Shown: positions 7,103-13,895, counted from the stretch's first letter. The stretch: 14,029 nt of DNA from Pseudomonadota bacterium (GCA_023426855.1 JAEZBU010000198.1:1-14029), one strand, 5' to 3'. Numbers and translations are program-made. Notes: generated from the sequence alone by a model not told the origin.

Positions 7103-7561
7103 CTAATTTGCGACCGGCTCGACCAGCAGCACCGTGCCGCGCACAGCCTTTACAGTTGCCCGCGCGCCCTTAGGCAGATCCGGACCTTCCGCCGACCACA
7201 CCGTATCGCCGACCCTGACGCGACCGCGGCCGTTGGCGATCGCATCCTCGATGGTAACGACGCGGCCGACGTATTGCTGGCCGCGTTCATTGAGCGAGGG
7301 CTCATCGCTGGCGATCATGTCCGGCCGCGCGAAACGGCGCACGGCCACCACGGTCGCCATGGCGATCAGACCGAACGCGATCACCTGAAGCTGCCACGAC
7401 AGTGTGATGGTCAGCGCGATCACGCCGACAATCCCAGCGGCCATGCCAAACCACAACAGGTAGACACCCGGCAGGATCGTTTCGAGAACGAAGAGAACCA
7501 CGCCGAGGAAAAACCAGTTCCACGCTCCGAGATTCCAGAAAAACTCAGCGATGGGTTGCAT
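7103..7561 (-). CDS. NfeD family membrane protein (short form)
   Basis: A 152-residue membrane protein of the short NfeD (NfeD1b/YbbK-like) type. Three hydrophobic segments occupy about residues 14-30, 33-52 and 57-76, the first containing the typical WFFLGVVLFVLE-ILPG. They are followed by a soluble C-terminal domain (about 95-150: QYVGRVVTIEDAIANGRGRV, then GARATVKAVRG), the pattern of the NfeD OB-fold. It lacks the ClpP-like protease domain of long NfeD proteins. It begins 21 bases after the end of the SPFH gene on the same strand, the widely conserved slipin-NfeD gene pair. NfeD partners are thought to help assemble or anchor SPFH protein scaffolds in the membrane. The ribosome site (ACGGG) is weak, which suggests translational coupling to the upstream gene. 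Confidence 0.88.
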   Translation of the reverse strand: MQPIAEFFWNLGAWNWFFLGVVLFVLETILPGVYLLWFGMAAGIVGVIALTITLSWQLQVIAFGLIAMATVVAVRRFARPDMIASDEPSLNERGQQYVGRVVTIEDAIANGRGRVRVGDTVWSAEGPDLPKGARATVKAVRGTVLLVEPVAN

Positions 7562-7582
7562 CGATGCGCCCGTTCTTTGCCA

Positions 7583-8572
7583 TCAAACCCGTGGAACCGT
7601 ACCGCGCGGCTGGTTTGGCCGTGACGGCGGTTGCGATGTGTTTCCGCTATCGTTGCCGCTGAACGCCTCGCCGGTGATCTGCGCGAGACCAGCCAGCGAA
7701 CCGATCACCGAGGACGCCTCCAGCGGCATCATGATGACTTTCTGGTTCGGCGCCTTGGCCAGGGATTCCAGCGCCTTCACGTAGTTATTGGCGACGAAGT
7801 AGTTGATCGCCTGCACATTGCCGTCCGCGATTGCAGTGCTGACCATGCGGGTCGCTTCGGCTTCGGCCTGCGCTTCGCGCTCGCGCGCTTCCGAATCGCG
7901 GAAGGCCGCTTCGCGACGGCCCTCGGCCGCCAGAACGACAGCCTGTTTTTCACCCTCGGCCTTCAAAATCGCCGCAGCTCGCGAACCTTCGGCTTCGAGG
8001 ATCTGCGCACGCTTTTCACGTTCCGCCTTCATCTGGCGAGCCATGCTGTCAACGAGATCCGACGGCGGCGCGATATCCTTGATTTCGATACGCGTCACCT
8101 TCACGCCCCACGCCTCGGTGGCGTGATCGACGACGTCCAGCAGCTTGGCATTGATCTGGTCACGATTGGACAGCAGTTCGTCGAGGTCCATCGAACCCAT
8201 CACGGTACGCACGTTGGTCATCGTGAGGTTGATGATCGACTCTTCCAGCATGTCGACCTCGTAGGCCGCCTTGGCTGCGCTGAGCACCTGGAAGAACGTG
8301 ACGCCGTCGACCCGCACCATGGCGTTATCGCGCGTGATCACGTCCTGGCTCGGGATCTCCAGCACCTGCTCCTTCATGTTCATGCGGGCGCCGACACGTT
8401 CCATGACGGGAACGAGAATATGCAGGCCGGGCGTCAGCGTGCGCGTGTAGCGACCGAAGCTCAGCACCGTGTAGTTCATGCCCTGCGGCACGACCTTGAC
8501 CGTCGACCACAGCGCGGCCAGCGCAAACAGAATGACAAGAATTCCGAAGACTTCCAGACCACCCACAGCCAC
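7583..8572 (-). CDS. SPFH/Band 7 (stomatin-like, QmcA family) protein
   Basis: A 329-residue membrane-anchored scaffold protein. A single hydrophobic segment (about 5-22) is followed by the SPFH domain, with VPQGMNYTVLSFGRY and TPGLHILVPVMERV at the start and RIEIKDIAPP at about 161-170. A long Ala/Glu/Arg-rich coiled coil covers about 177-245 (repeated AEG and EAE units), then a hydrophobic region and a Gly/Ser/Pro-rich tail. This is the stomatin/QmcA layout; such proteins form membrane rings or microdomains and guard membrane proteases. I chose the GTG at 8572 because GGAGG (8580-8584 on the complement) lies 7 bases before it. The frame stays open to an ATG at 8620, giving 345 residues, but no ribosome site precedes that codon and the extra residues fit no SPFH start. 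It forms an operon with nfeD. A CtrA-like site lies about 90 bases upstream. Confidence 0.9.
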   Translation of the reverse strand: MAVGGLEVFGILVILFALAALWSTVKVVPQGMNYTVLSFGRYTRTLTPGLHILVPVMERVGARMNMKEQVLEIPSQDVITRDNAMVRVDGVTFFQVLSAAKAAYEVDMLEESIINLTMTNVRTVMGSMDLDELLSNRDQINAKLLDVVDHATEAWGVKVTRIEIKDIAPPSDLVDSMARQMKAEREKRAQILEAEGSRAAAILKAEGEKQAVVLAAEGRREAAFRDSEAREREAQAEAEATRMVSTAIADGNVQAINYFVANNYVKALESLAKAPNQKVIMMPLEASSVIGSLAGLAQITGEAFSGNDSGNTSQPPSRPNQPRGTVPRV

Positions 8573-8579
8573 GATCACA

Positions 8580-8584
8580 CCTCC
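8580..8584 (-). promoter_or_regulatory. ribosome binding site deciding the GTG start of the SPFH gene
   Basis: On the minus strand GGAGG is followed by 7 bases and then GTG at 8572. This is a better translation start than the ATG at 8620, which has no such sequence before it. Confidence 0.65.
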
Positions 8585-8660
8585 CCCAAATCCATCACGT
8601 CCGTGCAAGGAGCACAGCATTCCATATCGCTGCTTTTAGGGCGCAACGACGAAGTTTCCA

Positions 8661-8676
8661 TTAACAGGACATTAAC
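8661..8676. promoter_or_regulatory. CtrA-type binding site upstream of the SPFH-nfeD operon
   Basis: The plus strand reads TTAA, seven bases, then TTAAC, an exact match to the CtrA full-site consensus TTAA-N7-TTAAC known from Caulobacter and other alphaproteobacteria. It also forms a direct repeat of CATTAAC with an 11-base period (8659-8665 and 8670-8676). A further TTAAC half-site lies at 8695-8699. The site lies about 90 bases before the SPFH start codon, in an AT-rich island that is otherwise unexplained. Binding by CtrA is inferred from the motif only. Confidence 0.55.
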
Positions 8677-8718
8677 GAACAATGAAATTTCGCGTTAACT
8701 GGTAAAAGACCAGATAAT

Positions 8719-9780
8719 TCAGATCCAACCCATCAATTCGCGCCGCACGACGTTTTCGATGACGCGAATACCCTCGTCGCTGTCATTCAGTGCCGGAATA
8801 TAGGCGAACTTCTCACCGCCATTTTCCATGAAGTATCCGCGATTCTCGACGTCCAACTCTTCCAGGGTTTCCAGGCAGTCAGCGCTGAAACCGGGCGCAA
8901 CGATTGCCATCCGTTTCACACCGGATTGCGCCAGCCGCTTCACGGTTTCATCGGTATAAGGCTGCAGCCAGACGTCATTCCCGAAGCGCGATTGGAACGT
9001 CGTATGCCAGCCCTCCTCGGGCCAACCCAGTCTCGCGCGCAGCAGCCGCGAGGTTTTCAGACACTGGCAATGATACGGATCGCCCTTGTGCAAATAGGAT
9101 TCCGGCATACCGTGGAATGTCGCGATCAACGCCTCTGGTTTGAAATCTAGCGTTTGCAATTGGCTTTCGATCGATTTCGCCAGAGCATCGATGTAGACCG
9201 GATCATCGTACCAAGCGGGCGCCACGCGCACATAGGGCTGCCAGCGCATATTCATCAGCGCACGAAACGCCTGATCGCAGGCCGTCGCTGACGTCGCGGC
9301 GGCGTACTGCGGATACAGCGGCACCAGCAGGATGCGATCACAGCCCTGATCCTGCAGCGCCTTGATCCGGCTTTCCGTGGTCGGATTGGCGTAACGCATG
9401 GCCCAATCAACGACGATGCGCGGATCGCCGGCAAGCTGCGTCGCCAGCTTTTCGGCTTGGCTGCGCGTGATGGTCTTGAGCGGACCTTCGTCGCGGTCCT
9501 TGTTCCAGATCGACTCGTAATCCTTGCCCTTGGGGCCTGGACGCTTGGTGAGGATGATCAAATTGAGGATCGGCCACCAGATCAGCCGCGATGTCTCGAT
9601 GACGCGGCGATCGGACAGAAATTCCTTGAGATAGCGGCGCATGGACCAATAATCGGTCGCATCCGGCGTCCCGAGATTGAGCAGCAGAACGCCGACTTTG
9701 CCATGGCGCACGTTGGGATGCGACGCGGGCTTGGCCGAACCATCTGGCTGTAATCCGTCCGCTTTCGGCTGTTCGTTCAT
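8719..9780 (-). CDS. hemH: ferrochelatase
   Basis: A 353-residue enzyme that inserts ferrous iron into protoporphyrin IX, the last step of protoheme synthesis, at the inner face of the cytoplasmic membrane. The N-terminal VGVLLLNLGTPD (29-40) and SDRRVIE (56-62) are typical. The signature is at 220-236, with the catalytic His223 in TFHGMPESY followed by KGDPYHCQC. The second metal-site residue is Glu304 in CLETLEEL, and the PGFSADC segment before it is also conserved. The first 27 residues are a polar extension before the core. The ATG at 9780 is preceded by AGGAGAGGT at good distance, which fixes the start. The gene stands alone here, 112 bases downstream of the CHAD gene on the same strand with a terminator-like structure between them, so it probably has its own promoter. 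No other heme gene is in the window. Confidence 0.96.
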   Translation of the reverse strand: MNEQPKADGLQPDGSAKPASHPNVRHGKVGVLLLNLGTPDATDYWSMRRYLKEFLSDRRVIETSRLIWWPILNLIILTKRPGPKGKDYESIWNKDRDEGPLKTITRSQAEKLATQLAGDPRIVVDWAMRYANPTTESRIKALQDQGCDRILLVPLYPQYAAATSATACDQAFRALMNMRWQPYVRVAPAWYDDPVYIDALAKSIESQLQTLDFKPEALIATFHGMPESYLHKGDPYHCQCLKTSRLLRARLGWPEEGWHTTFQSRFGNDVWLQPYTDETVKRLAQSGVKRMAIVAPGFSADCLETLEELDVENRGYFMENGGEKFAYIPALNDSDEGIRVIENVVRRELMGWI

Positions 9781-9842
9781 GTTGCGACGACCTCTCCTGG
9801 GCTTCCCGCAATGGAACCCTTCTTAGAACAAGGTCGTGTTTC

Positions 9843-9902
9843 CAACAAAATGGCGGCCGGCACCAGCCTGCGACGTGCCGCAGGTGGCGATATCAGGCCG
9901 CC
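9843..9902 (-). terminator. branched terminator-like structure after the CHAD gene
   Basis: Read on the minus strand, GGCGGCC (9902-9896) overlaps the last codons of the CHAD gene and can pair with GGCCGCC (9858-9852). An inner perfect hairpin lies between them (CCTGCG at 9867-9872 with CGCAGG at 9879-9884). The outer arm is followed directly by ATTTTGTT, a short T-rich run. This fits a rho-independent terminator separating the CHAD gene from hemH, though the long interior makes it irregular. Confidence 0.45.
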
Positions 9903-10882
9903 TTGCCGCGACTGTTGCCGCGCTCAACCTGCTTTTCGGCGGGCTCCGCTTTGGCCTTCGCCGACGGCTCAGTCTTCCCTCCGGTGGTCTCGACCTGGCC
10001 TGCGACACGCCAGTAAGCTTCGAGCCGGCGAGCCAAATCGCGGCTTCGTTCGGCCAAAAGCCGTTCACCCAGCGGTTGGCATTGCGCACGCAGCGTAGTC
10101 TGGCGAGCCTCGAAATGGGCTTCGATCTTCTGGCGTTCTCGCGACGTCAGTGGCAAGTCGCCATGGCTGTGCAGATAAGCCTTAAGGACGGCGATGTCGT
10201 GGTCGTGCCCGAGCATCTCGGAAATCTGGCGCGAGGCGCGCGCACGCGGCAGCAGCACTTCAGGCCACCCACGCGACAGCAGCAGCATATGCCGCCAGTG
10301 CTGCTGAATACCTTTGCGCCATTCGTGGAAGCTTTCCTCGCTCGGGTCGGCGTAGGCGGCGCGCATCGCCTTGCGCGCGGCACCATAGCTGCGCCGCAGC
10401 CCCGGCTCGATGAGATCAAATCCGTCGTCTTCGAATTTCTGCCGTCGCAAGACCGAGAGCGACTGGCGCAGTTCCTCAGCCGCAGTCTCCATGCCTTGCT
10501 GTTCGGATGACGTATCGACATCGTTGCGGGTGGAAGCGACGGCGGCGCGCAGCTTGGCGACCGCAGGAGCCAAAGCCGAATCCGGGTCCGGACCGAGATT
10601 GACCAGCGTCTGGCCGAGCACATGCACATCCCGGCGCGCCGAGAGCAACGCTCCGACGTCGCGCAGACGGGCGTTCTCGCGCTTGAACAGTTCGTCGCTC
10701 AGCGCCGGGCGCATCAGTCGCAACAGCGCACGGGTCCGCTTCAGATTCTTGCGGGCTTCATGAACACTGATCGGATCAATAGCTGACTGGCTCAGCCTTT
10801 GCTCGGCAGCGCCGATCTGTTCGGCGACAATCCGTCGGAAGCCTTTTGCGAAGGACTCCTTGGTCTTGAAACGATACGCCAT
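9893..10882 (-). CDS. CHAD domain-containing protein (polyphosphate-associated)
   Basis: A 329-residue all-helical CHAD protein (conserved histidine alpha-helical domain) without the CYTH domain that often precedes it. Two related halves are visible. The first has VHEARKNLKRTRALLRL at 40-56 and SARRD at 81-85; the second has FHEWRKGIQQHWRHMLLL at 185-202 and LGHDHDIAVL at 224-233. The conserved His41, His186, His198, His226 and His228, together with a high content of Arg and Lys, form the basic surface that binds polyphosphate in this family. CHAD proteins have been found on polyphosphate granules. A Lys/Glu/Ala-rich disordered tail follows residue 298. The start ATG follows GAGG. The promoter region carries a PhoB box and a perfect extended -10, so the gene is probably induced by phosphate limitation, which agrees with a polyphosphate role. 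Confidence 0.92.
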   Translation of the reverse strand: MAYRFKTKESFAKGFRRIVAEQIGAAEQRLSQSAIDPISVHEARKNLKRTRALLRLMRPALSDELFKRENARLRDVGALLSARRDVHVLGQTLVNLGPDPDSALAPAVAKLRAAVASTRNDVDTSSEQQGMETAAEELRQSLSVLRRQKFEDDGFDLIEPGLRRSYGAARKAMRAAYADPSEESFHEWRKGIQQHWRHMLLLSRGWPEVLLPRARASRQISEMLGHDHDIAVLKAYLHSHGDLPLTSRERQKIEAHFEARQTTLRAQCQPLGERLLAERSRDLARRLEAYWRVAGQVETTGGKTEPSAKAKAEPAEKQVERGNSRGKAA

Positions 10883-10892
10883 GACGCCTCAA

Positions 10893-10941
10893 CTGGCAGG
10901 TGCCAGGCGGGCTTGTCCCCGCCAAGTCGGCTCCACGAGCC
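10893..10941 (-). other. structured 5' leader of the CHAD mRNA (three consecutive hairpins)
   Basis: Between the predicted transcript start (about 10948) and the start codon (10882) three inverted repeats follow one another. GGCTC/GAGCC lies at 10929-10933 and 10937-10941, GGCGGG/CCCGCC at 10906-10911 and 10918-10923, and CTGGCA/TGCCAG at 10893-10898 and 10901-10906. The last two share one base. Nearly the whole leader of about 65 nt is therefore self-complementary, and the last hairpin ends about 10 bases before the start codon. A role in translation control or RNA stability is possible; no known riboswitch class is recognised. Confidence 0.5.
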
Positions 10942-10954
10942 AGACCTCAAGCTC

Positions 10955-10963
10955 ATTATATCA
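10955..10963 (-). promoter_or_regulatory. extended -10 promoter element of the CHAD gene
   Basis: On the minus strand TGA-TATAAT is a perfect -10 hexamer with the TGn extension. There is no TTGACA-like -35 at the proper distance; a PhoB box occupies that place, as in activator-dependent Pho promoters. Transcription should begin near 10948. Confidence 0.75.
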
Positions 10964-10970
10964 ACGCCAC

Positions 10971-10999
10971 ATGACAGTTTGATGACATTCAGTTGACGT
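10971..10999 (-). promoter_or_regulatory. PhoB (Pho) box with an additional half-site
   Basis: Read on the minus strand: ACGTCAA, CTGA, then ATGTCAT-CAAA-CTGTCAT. The last 18 bases match the Pho box layout (two CTGTCAT-type 7-mers with a 4-base spacer) at 13 of 14 positions of the 7-mers. The third, weaker 7-mer keeps the same 11-base period. Exactly 10 bases separate the box from the -10 hexamer, the spacing known for PhoB-activated promoters such as E. coli pstS. The box lies directly behind the thiE stop codon. Confidence 0.78.
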
Positions 11000-11010
11000 C
11001 CTTTCGGCGG

Positions 11011-11649
11011 TCATCGATCTGCCTGGTCGGCACGTGCGTCTTCCGCCCATGCCAGCCATGTCCGCACACGGCCAACTGGATCAGGATGCGTGAAGAAATC
11101 GGTAATAACCGCCACCGAATCCGCGCCTGCCGAAACGACGGACGGTGCGCGCTCCGGCGTGATACCGCCGATAGCGACCAGCGGCAGCGATCCGATGCGG
11201 GACTTCCAATCCGTAATCCGATCAAGACCTTGTGGCGCCCATTTCATCGCCTTCAGCTTGGTCTCCCAGATCGGTCCGAGCGCGACATAATCAGGCTTGG
11301 CAGCAAGGGCAATATCCAGCTCCTCATGGCTGTGGCTCGATAAACCAAAGCGGATGCCGCGCGCCTTGATTGACGGCAGATCTGCCTCGGCAAGATCCTC
11401 CTGGCCGAGATGAATATAGTCCGCCCCGAGCTCGATCGCCTCGCGCCAATAATCGTTGACGATGAGCTGGCAGCCATGCTGCCGGCAAACCTCGATGCTT
11501 CCCGCGATCTGACGCTTGACCTCGTCCGCCGACGCATCTTTCAGGCGAAGCTGCACCACGCGCACGCCGGCCGGCACGATGCGACGCATCCAATCGAGGT
11601 CGGGCACGATCGGGTAGAATACGTCGAGACCGTTCGCGGGCGTGCTCAT
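11011..11649 (-). CDS. thiE: thiamine phosphate synthase
   Basis: A 212-residue TIM-barrel enzyme that joins the thiazole phosphate carboxylate with HMP pyrophosphate to give thiamin phosphate. Recognised by VVQLRLKD near 31-38 (the QLR-K substrate loop), [11 protein letters not shown] near 63-73, [10 protein letters not shown] near 77-86, [11 protein letters not shown] near 100-110, YVALGPIW near 120-127 and the phosphate-binding VAIGGITPE near 157-165. It departs from the Bacillus/E. coli type: the usual NDR reads NDY, and the usual GP-F-T-TK loop reads GPIWETKLK, losing the second Thr. I recall similar forms from other alphaproteobacteria, so this looks like a clade variant rather than damage. 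Its ATG overlaps the thiG stop codon by 4 bases (ATGA), a sign of translational coupling in the thiSGE operon. Confidence 0.92.
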   Translation of the reverse strand: MSTPANGLDVFYPIVPDLDWMRRIVPAGVRVVQLRLKDASADEVKRQIAGSIEVCRQHGCQLIVNDYWREAIELGADYIHLGQEDLAEADLPSIKARGIRFGLSSHSHEELDIALAAKPDYVALGPIWETKLKAMKWAPQGLDRITDWKSRIGSLPLVAIGGITPERAPSVVSAGADSVAVITDFFTHPDPVGRVRTWLAWAEDARADQADR

Positions 11650-12470
11650 GACTTCCTGTCCAGATCGAAGAACGGCGTGCCGGCGACAGGCGTTGATGGC
11701 TCGGCCATGTCGCGCATTTCCATCAGGCCGGATTCGAACGCTGTTCGCCCCGCTGCGATGGCGGACGCGAACGCCGCCGCCATTCGCGCCGGATCACCAG
11801 CCTTGGAAACGGCCGTATTCAGCAGCACCGCGTCGTAACCCATTTCCATGGCCTCACACGCATGCGACGGCGCGCCGATACCGGCGTCGATGATCAGCGG
11901 TACGTCGGGGAAGTAGTTGCGCATGGTGCGCAATGCATAGCGATTGTTGAGCCCGCGCCCGGTTCCGATCGGCGCACCCCACGGCATCAGCACTTCGCAG
12001 CCGGCCGCCATCAGCCGCTCGGCCGCACCGAGATCTTCCGTCGTATAGGGAAACACCTGGAAGCCATCGTTGACCAACGCCGTCGCCGCTTCAACAAGGC
12101 CAAACAGATCCGGCTGCAGCGTATCGTCGTTGGCAATGACTTCGAGTTTGATCCAATTGGTGCCAAACAGCTCGCGCGCCATTTGCGCGGTGGTAATGGC
12201 GTCCTTCGGCGTGCGGCAGCCAGCCGTATTCGGCAGCACGCGCACGCCGAGATCGCGGATCAGATCCCAGAACCGCTGGCCGGTGTTGCCACCCGCGGTC
12301 TCGCGACGCACCGATACGGTCACCACGCCGACCTGCGCCGCTTTCACAGCGTCGGAGAGAATTTGCGGCGATGCATATTGCGCCGTACCCAGCAGCAAGC
12401 GCGAATTGAGTTCGACGCCATACAGGCTCAGCGGCGTTGCACCTGTCGATCCGGTTTCGATGACGCTCAT
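11646..12470 (-). CDS. thiG: thiazole synthase
   Basis: A 274-residue TIM-barrel enzyme that builds the thiazole phosphate of thiamin from 1-deoxyxylulose 5-phosphate, dehydroglycine and the ThiS thiocarboxylate sulfur. Lys108 in NWIKLEV is the family's Schiff-base lysine. Other conserved stretches are [10 protein letters not shown] (23-32), [13 protein letters not shown] (79-91), [12 protein letters not shown] near 165-176, [12 protein letters not shown] and [15 protein letters not shown]. The length is slightly above the usual 255-260 residues because of an N-terminal extension and a hydrophilic tail. It starts 5 bases after thiS with GAGGAC as ribosome site inside the thiS end, and overlaps thiE, so S-G-E form one transcription unit. 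The oxidase gene thiO, which supplies the glycine imine and often precedes thiS, is not beside it. Confidence 0.96.
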   Translation of the reverse strand: MSVIETGSTGATPLSLYGVELNSRLLLGTAQYASPQILSDAVKAAQVGVVTVSVRRETAGGNTGQRFWDLIRDLGVRVLPNTAGCRTPKDAITTAQMARELFGTNWIKLEVIANDDTLQPDLFGLVEAATALVNDGFQVFPYTTEDLGAAERLMAAGCEVLMPWGAPIGTGRGLNNRYALRTMRNYFPDVPLIIDAGIGAPSHACEAMEMGYDAVLLNTAVSKAGDPARMAAAFASAIAAGRTAFESGLMEMRDMAEPSTPVAGTPFFDLDRKS

Positions 12471-12475
12471 TGTCC

Positions 12476-12712
12476 TCAGCCGCCCTGGCGCGGCGATACG
12501 ATCTCGACCTGATCACCATCGGCCAGCTCGCGGCCCGTACGCGCGCGCTCGGGCACGAAATCGCCATTGACCGCGGTAGCAATGCGCTGATCTGTCAGCC
12601 CGATCTCAGCGATCAGGTCGGCAAGCGTCCGCGCCTTGGTCGGCTGCGTGCGGCCGTTAACCAAGACATGAAGCTCCGCGACCGTTTTAGATTGGCTTTC
12701 CATCATTTCCAT
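12476..12712 (-). CDS. thiS: sulfur carrier protein ThiS
   Basis: A ubiquitin-like sulfur carrier of about 75-78 residues ending in the required di-glycine (SPRQGG). The C-terminus is adenylated and thiocarboxylated, then donates sulfur to ThiG. Conserved features are LHVLVNG near the start, [22 protein letters not shown] and GDQVEIVSP. The reading frame continues to an ATG at 12841, but those extra residues are not ThiS-like and cover the upstream regulatory region, so I do not extend it. Three ATG codons cluster at 12712, 12706 and 12703; I give the first, though none has a convincing ribosome site at ideal distance (a GGAG lies about 15 bases before 12712). It is the first gene of the thiSGE unit. 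Confidence 0.88.
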   Translation of the reverse strand: MEMMESQSKTVAELHVLVNGRTQPTKARTLADLIAEIGLTDQRIATAVNGDFVPERARTGRELADGDQVEIVSPRQGG

Positions 12713-12736
12713 CAATCTGATGCTTAACTCCACGGC

Positions 12737-12763
12737 ATGTGAACTTTCTTCACATCCTGTGAA
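12737..12763. repeat. TGTGAA/TTCACA repeat cluster upstream of thiS
   Basis: On the plus strand ATGTGAA (12737-12743) and TTCACAT (12749-12755) form a perfect 7-bp inverted repeat with a 5-base centre. A third TGTGAA follows at 12758-12763. The cluster lies 25-50 bases upstream of the thiS start and downstream of the idonate dehydrogenase gene, where the promoter or leader of the thi operon should be. It resembles the CRP half-site TGTGA but has the wrong spacing (7 instead of 6). A dimeric regulator site or a small RNA hairpin are both possible. No TPP riboswitch is seen here. Confidence 0.45.
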
Positions 12764-12853
12764 CAGCGTGAGCCAGACATTGCGCTGCTCGCATTGGATT
12801 GCAAGGGCTTCGCGCGCCTGACCGTTCCCCGCTATCCGCATATGAGCCCGCCG

Positions 12854-13891
12854 CTACGCGCCAAACGCGAGTTGCACCTTCATCGCGCGAGACCGGTCGC
12901 TGGCCAGCTCGAACGCCTCGACCGCCTTCTCGAACGGCAGCGTCGCCGTCAGCAGCGGCTTTACATCGACCAGCCCTTTCGACAGCAGCTCAACCGCCAG
13001 GCCGAATTCCTCGTGGAAGCGGAACGTGCCGCGCAGCTCCAGCTCCTTGGCGACCAGCGTGTTGATCGGCAACGTCACCGTGCCGCCCAGCCCGACCTGG
13101 ACGATCACCGCGCCGGGCCGCAACGCCTCAAGCGCGCCGACCAGCGCCCGCTCCGTGCCCGATGCCTCGAACATCACGTCGAAGGTGCCCTTGTCCGACG
13201 TATAGCCCAGCAGCGCATCCGGATCGCTCGCCACATTCAAAGCCCGGTCCGCGCCGGCCTTTGCCACGATCGCCAGCGGCTGCTCGGCGATGTCCGTGGC
13301 CACGATATCCGCCGCACCAGCCCGTCGCGCGGCGATGACGCTGAGCACGCCGATCGGCCCCGAACCCGTAACCAGCACCCGTTTGCCGAGCAACGGCCCG
13401 GCCCGACGCGCGCCATGCAGGCAGACTGCCAGCGGCTCGGCCATCGCCGCCTCACCCGCCGTGACGTGCGCGGCAACGCGATAGCACTGGCCTTCCTCGG
13501 CCACCAGTTGCTGGCGGAACGCGCCCTGCACGTGCGGAAACCGCATGGCGCTGCCATAGAAGCGCATATCCAGGCAGTGGTTCTGGCGCCCCTCGGCGCA
13601 GTAGCGGCAGCGACCGCACGGGCGGCTCGGGCTGACCGCGACGCGATCTCCCGGACGCACCTGGGTCACCTCGGCACCGACGGCATCGACCACACCCGCC
13701 ACCTCGTGCCCCAGTACCATCGGTTCGCGCACGCGCACCGTGCCAAAGCCGCCATGATGGTAATAATGCAGATCCGAGCCGCAGATGCCGCCCGCCTCGA
13801 TGGCCACGCGCACATCCCGAGGACCGAGCGCCGGCACGTCGCAGGTCTCGACCCGCAGATCCTTCGGCGCATGAATCACGACCGCCCGCAT
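12854..13891 (-). CDS. idnD: L-idonate 5-dehydrogenase, zinc-dependent MDR family
   Basis: A 345-residue zinc-dependent medium-chain dehydrogenase that would oxidise L-idonate to 5-keto-D-gluconate with NAD(P). The catalytic zinc ligands are Cys38 (GGICGSD), His62-Glu63 (GHE) and Glu152 (AEPLA). The structural zinc cysteines are Cys92, Cys95, Cys98 and Cys106. The nucleotide loop is GSGPIG (176-181), followed by Asp200, which favours NAD. DMRFYGSAMRFPHVQGAF and the HYY segment after GSDL match, from memory, E. coli IdnD better than sorbitol or threonine dehydrogenases. The ATG at 13891 is chosen because GGGAGG lies 4 bases before it; the ATG at 13912 would add seven residues that contain this ribosome site. 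Divergent from it starts a short-chain dehydrogenase gene, a possible second enzyme of the same pathway. Another polyol or aldonate substrate is possible. Confidence 0.85.
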   Translation of the reverse strand: MRAVVIHAPKDLRVETCDVPALGPRDVRVAIEAGGICGSDLHYYHHGGFGTVRVREPMVLGHEVAGVVDAVGAEVTQVRPGDRVAVSPSRPCGRCRYCAEGRQNHCLDMRFYGSAMRFPHVQGAFRQQLVAEEGQCYRVAAHVTAGEAAMAEPLAVCLHGARRAGPLLGKRVLVTGSGPIGVLSVIAARRAGAADIVATDIAEQPLAIVAKAGADRALNVASDPDALLGYTSDKGTFDVMFEASGTERALVGALEALRPGAVIVQVGLGGTVTLPINTLVAKELELRGTFRFHEEFGLAVELLSKGLVDVKPLLTATLPFEKAVEAFELASDRSRAMKVQLAFGA

Positions 13892-13895
13892 AATT

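Noticed and set aside
8573..8620. Longer start of the SPFH protein at the ATG at 8620
   Set aside because: No ribosome site before it, while GGAGG stands 7 bases before the GTG at 8572; the extra residues precede the membrane anchor without a known role.
8699..8713. CTGGT/ACCAG hairpin just after the hemH stop codon
   Set aside because: Only five base pairs and no T-run after it on the minus strand; not convincing as terminator.
9836..10510. Plus-strand open frame of 224 codons opposite the CHAD gene
   Set aside because: No recognisable domain, no ribosome site, and it runs against a complete CHAD protein.
12737..12755. CRP-like site TGTGA-TCACA upstream of thiS
   Set aside because: The halves are 7 bases apart instead of 6, and CRP control of thi genes in alphaproteobacteria is not expected; kept only as an unnamed palindrome.
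12713..12841. N-terminal extension of ThiS to the ATG at 12841
   Set aside because: The added 43 residues are not ThiS-like, would make the carrier far too long, and cover the repeat cluster that looks regulatory.
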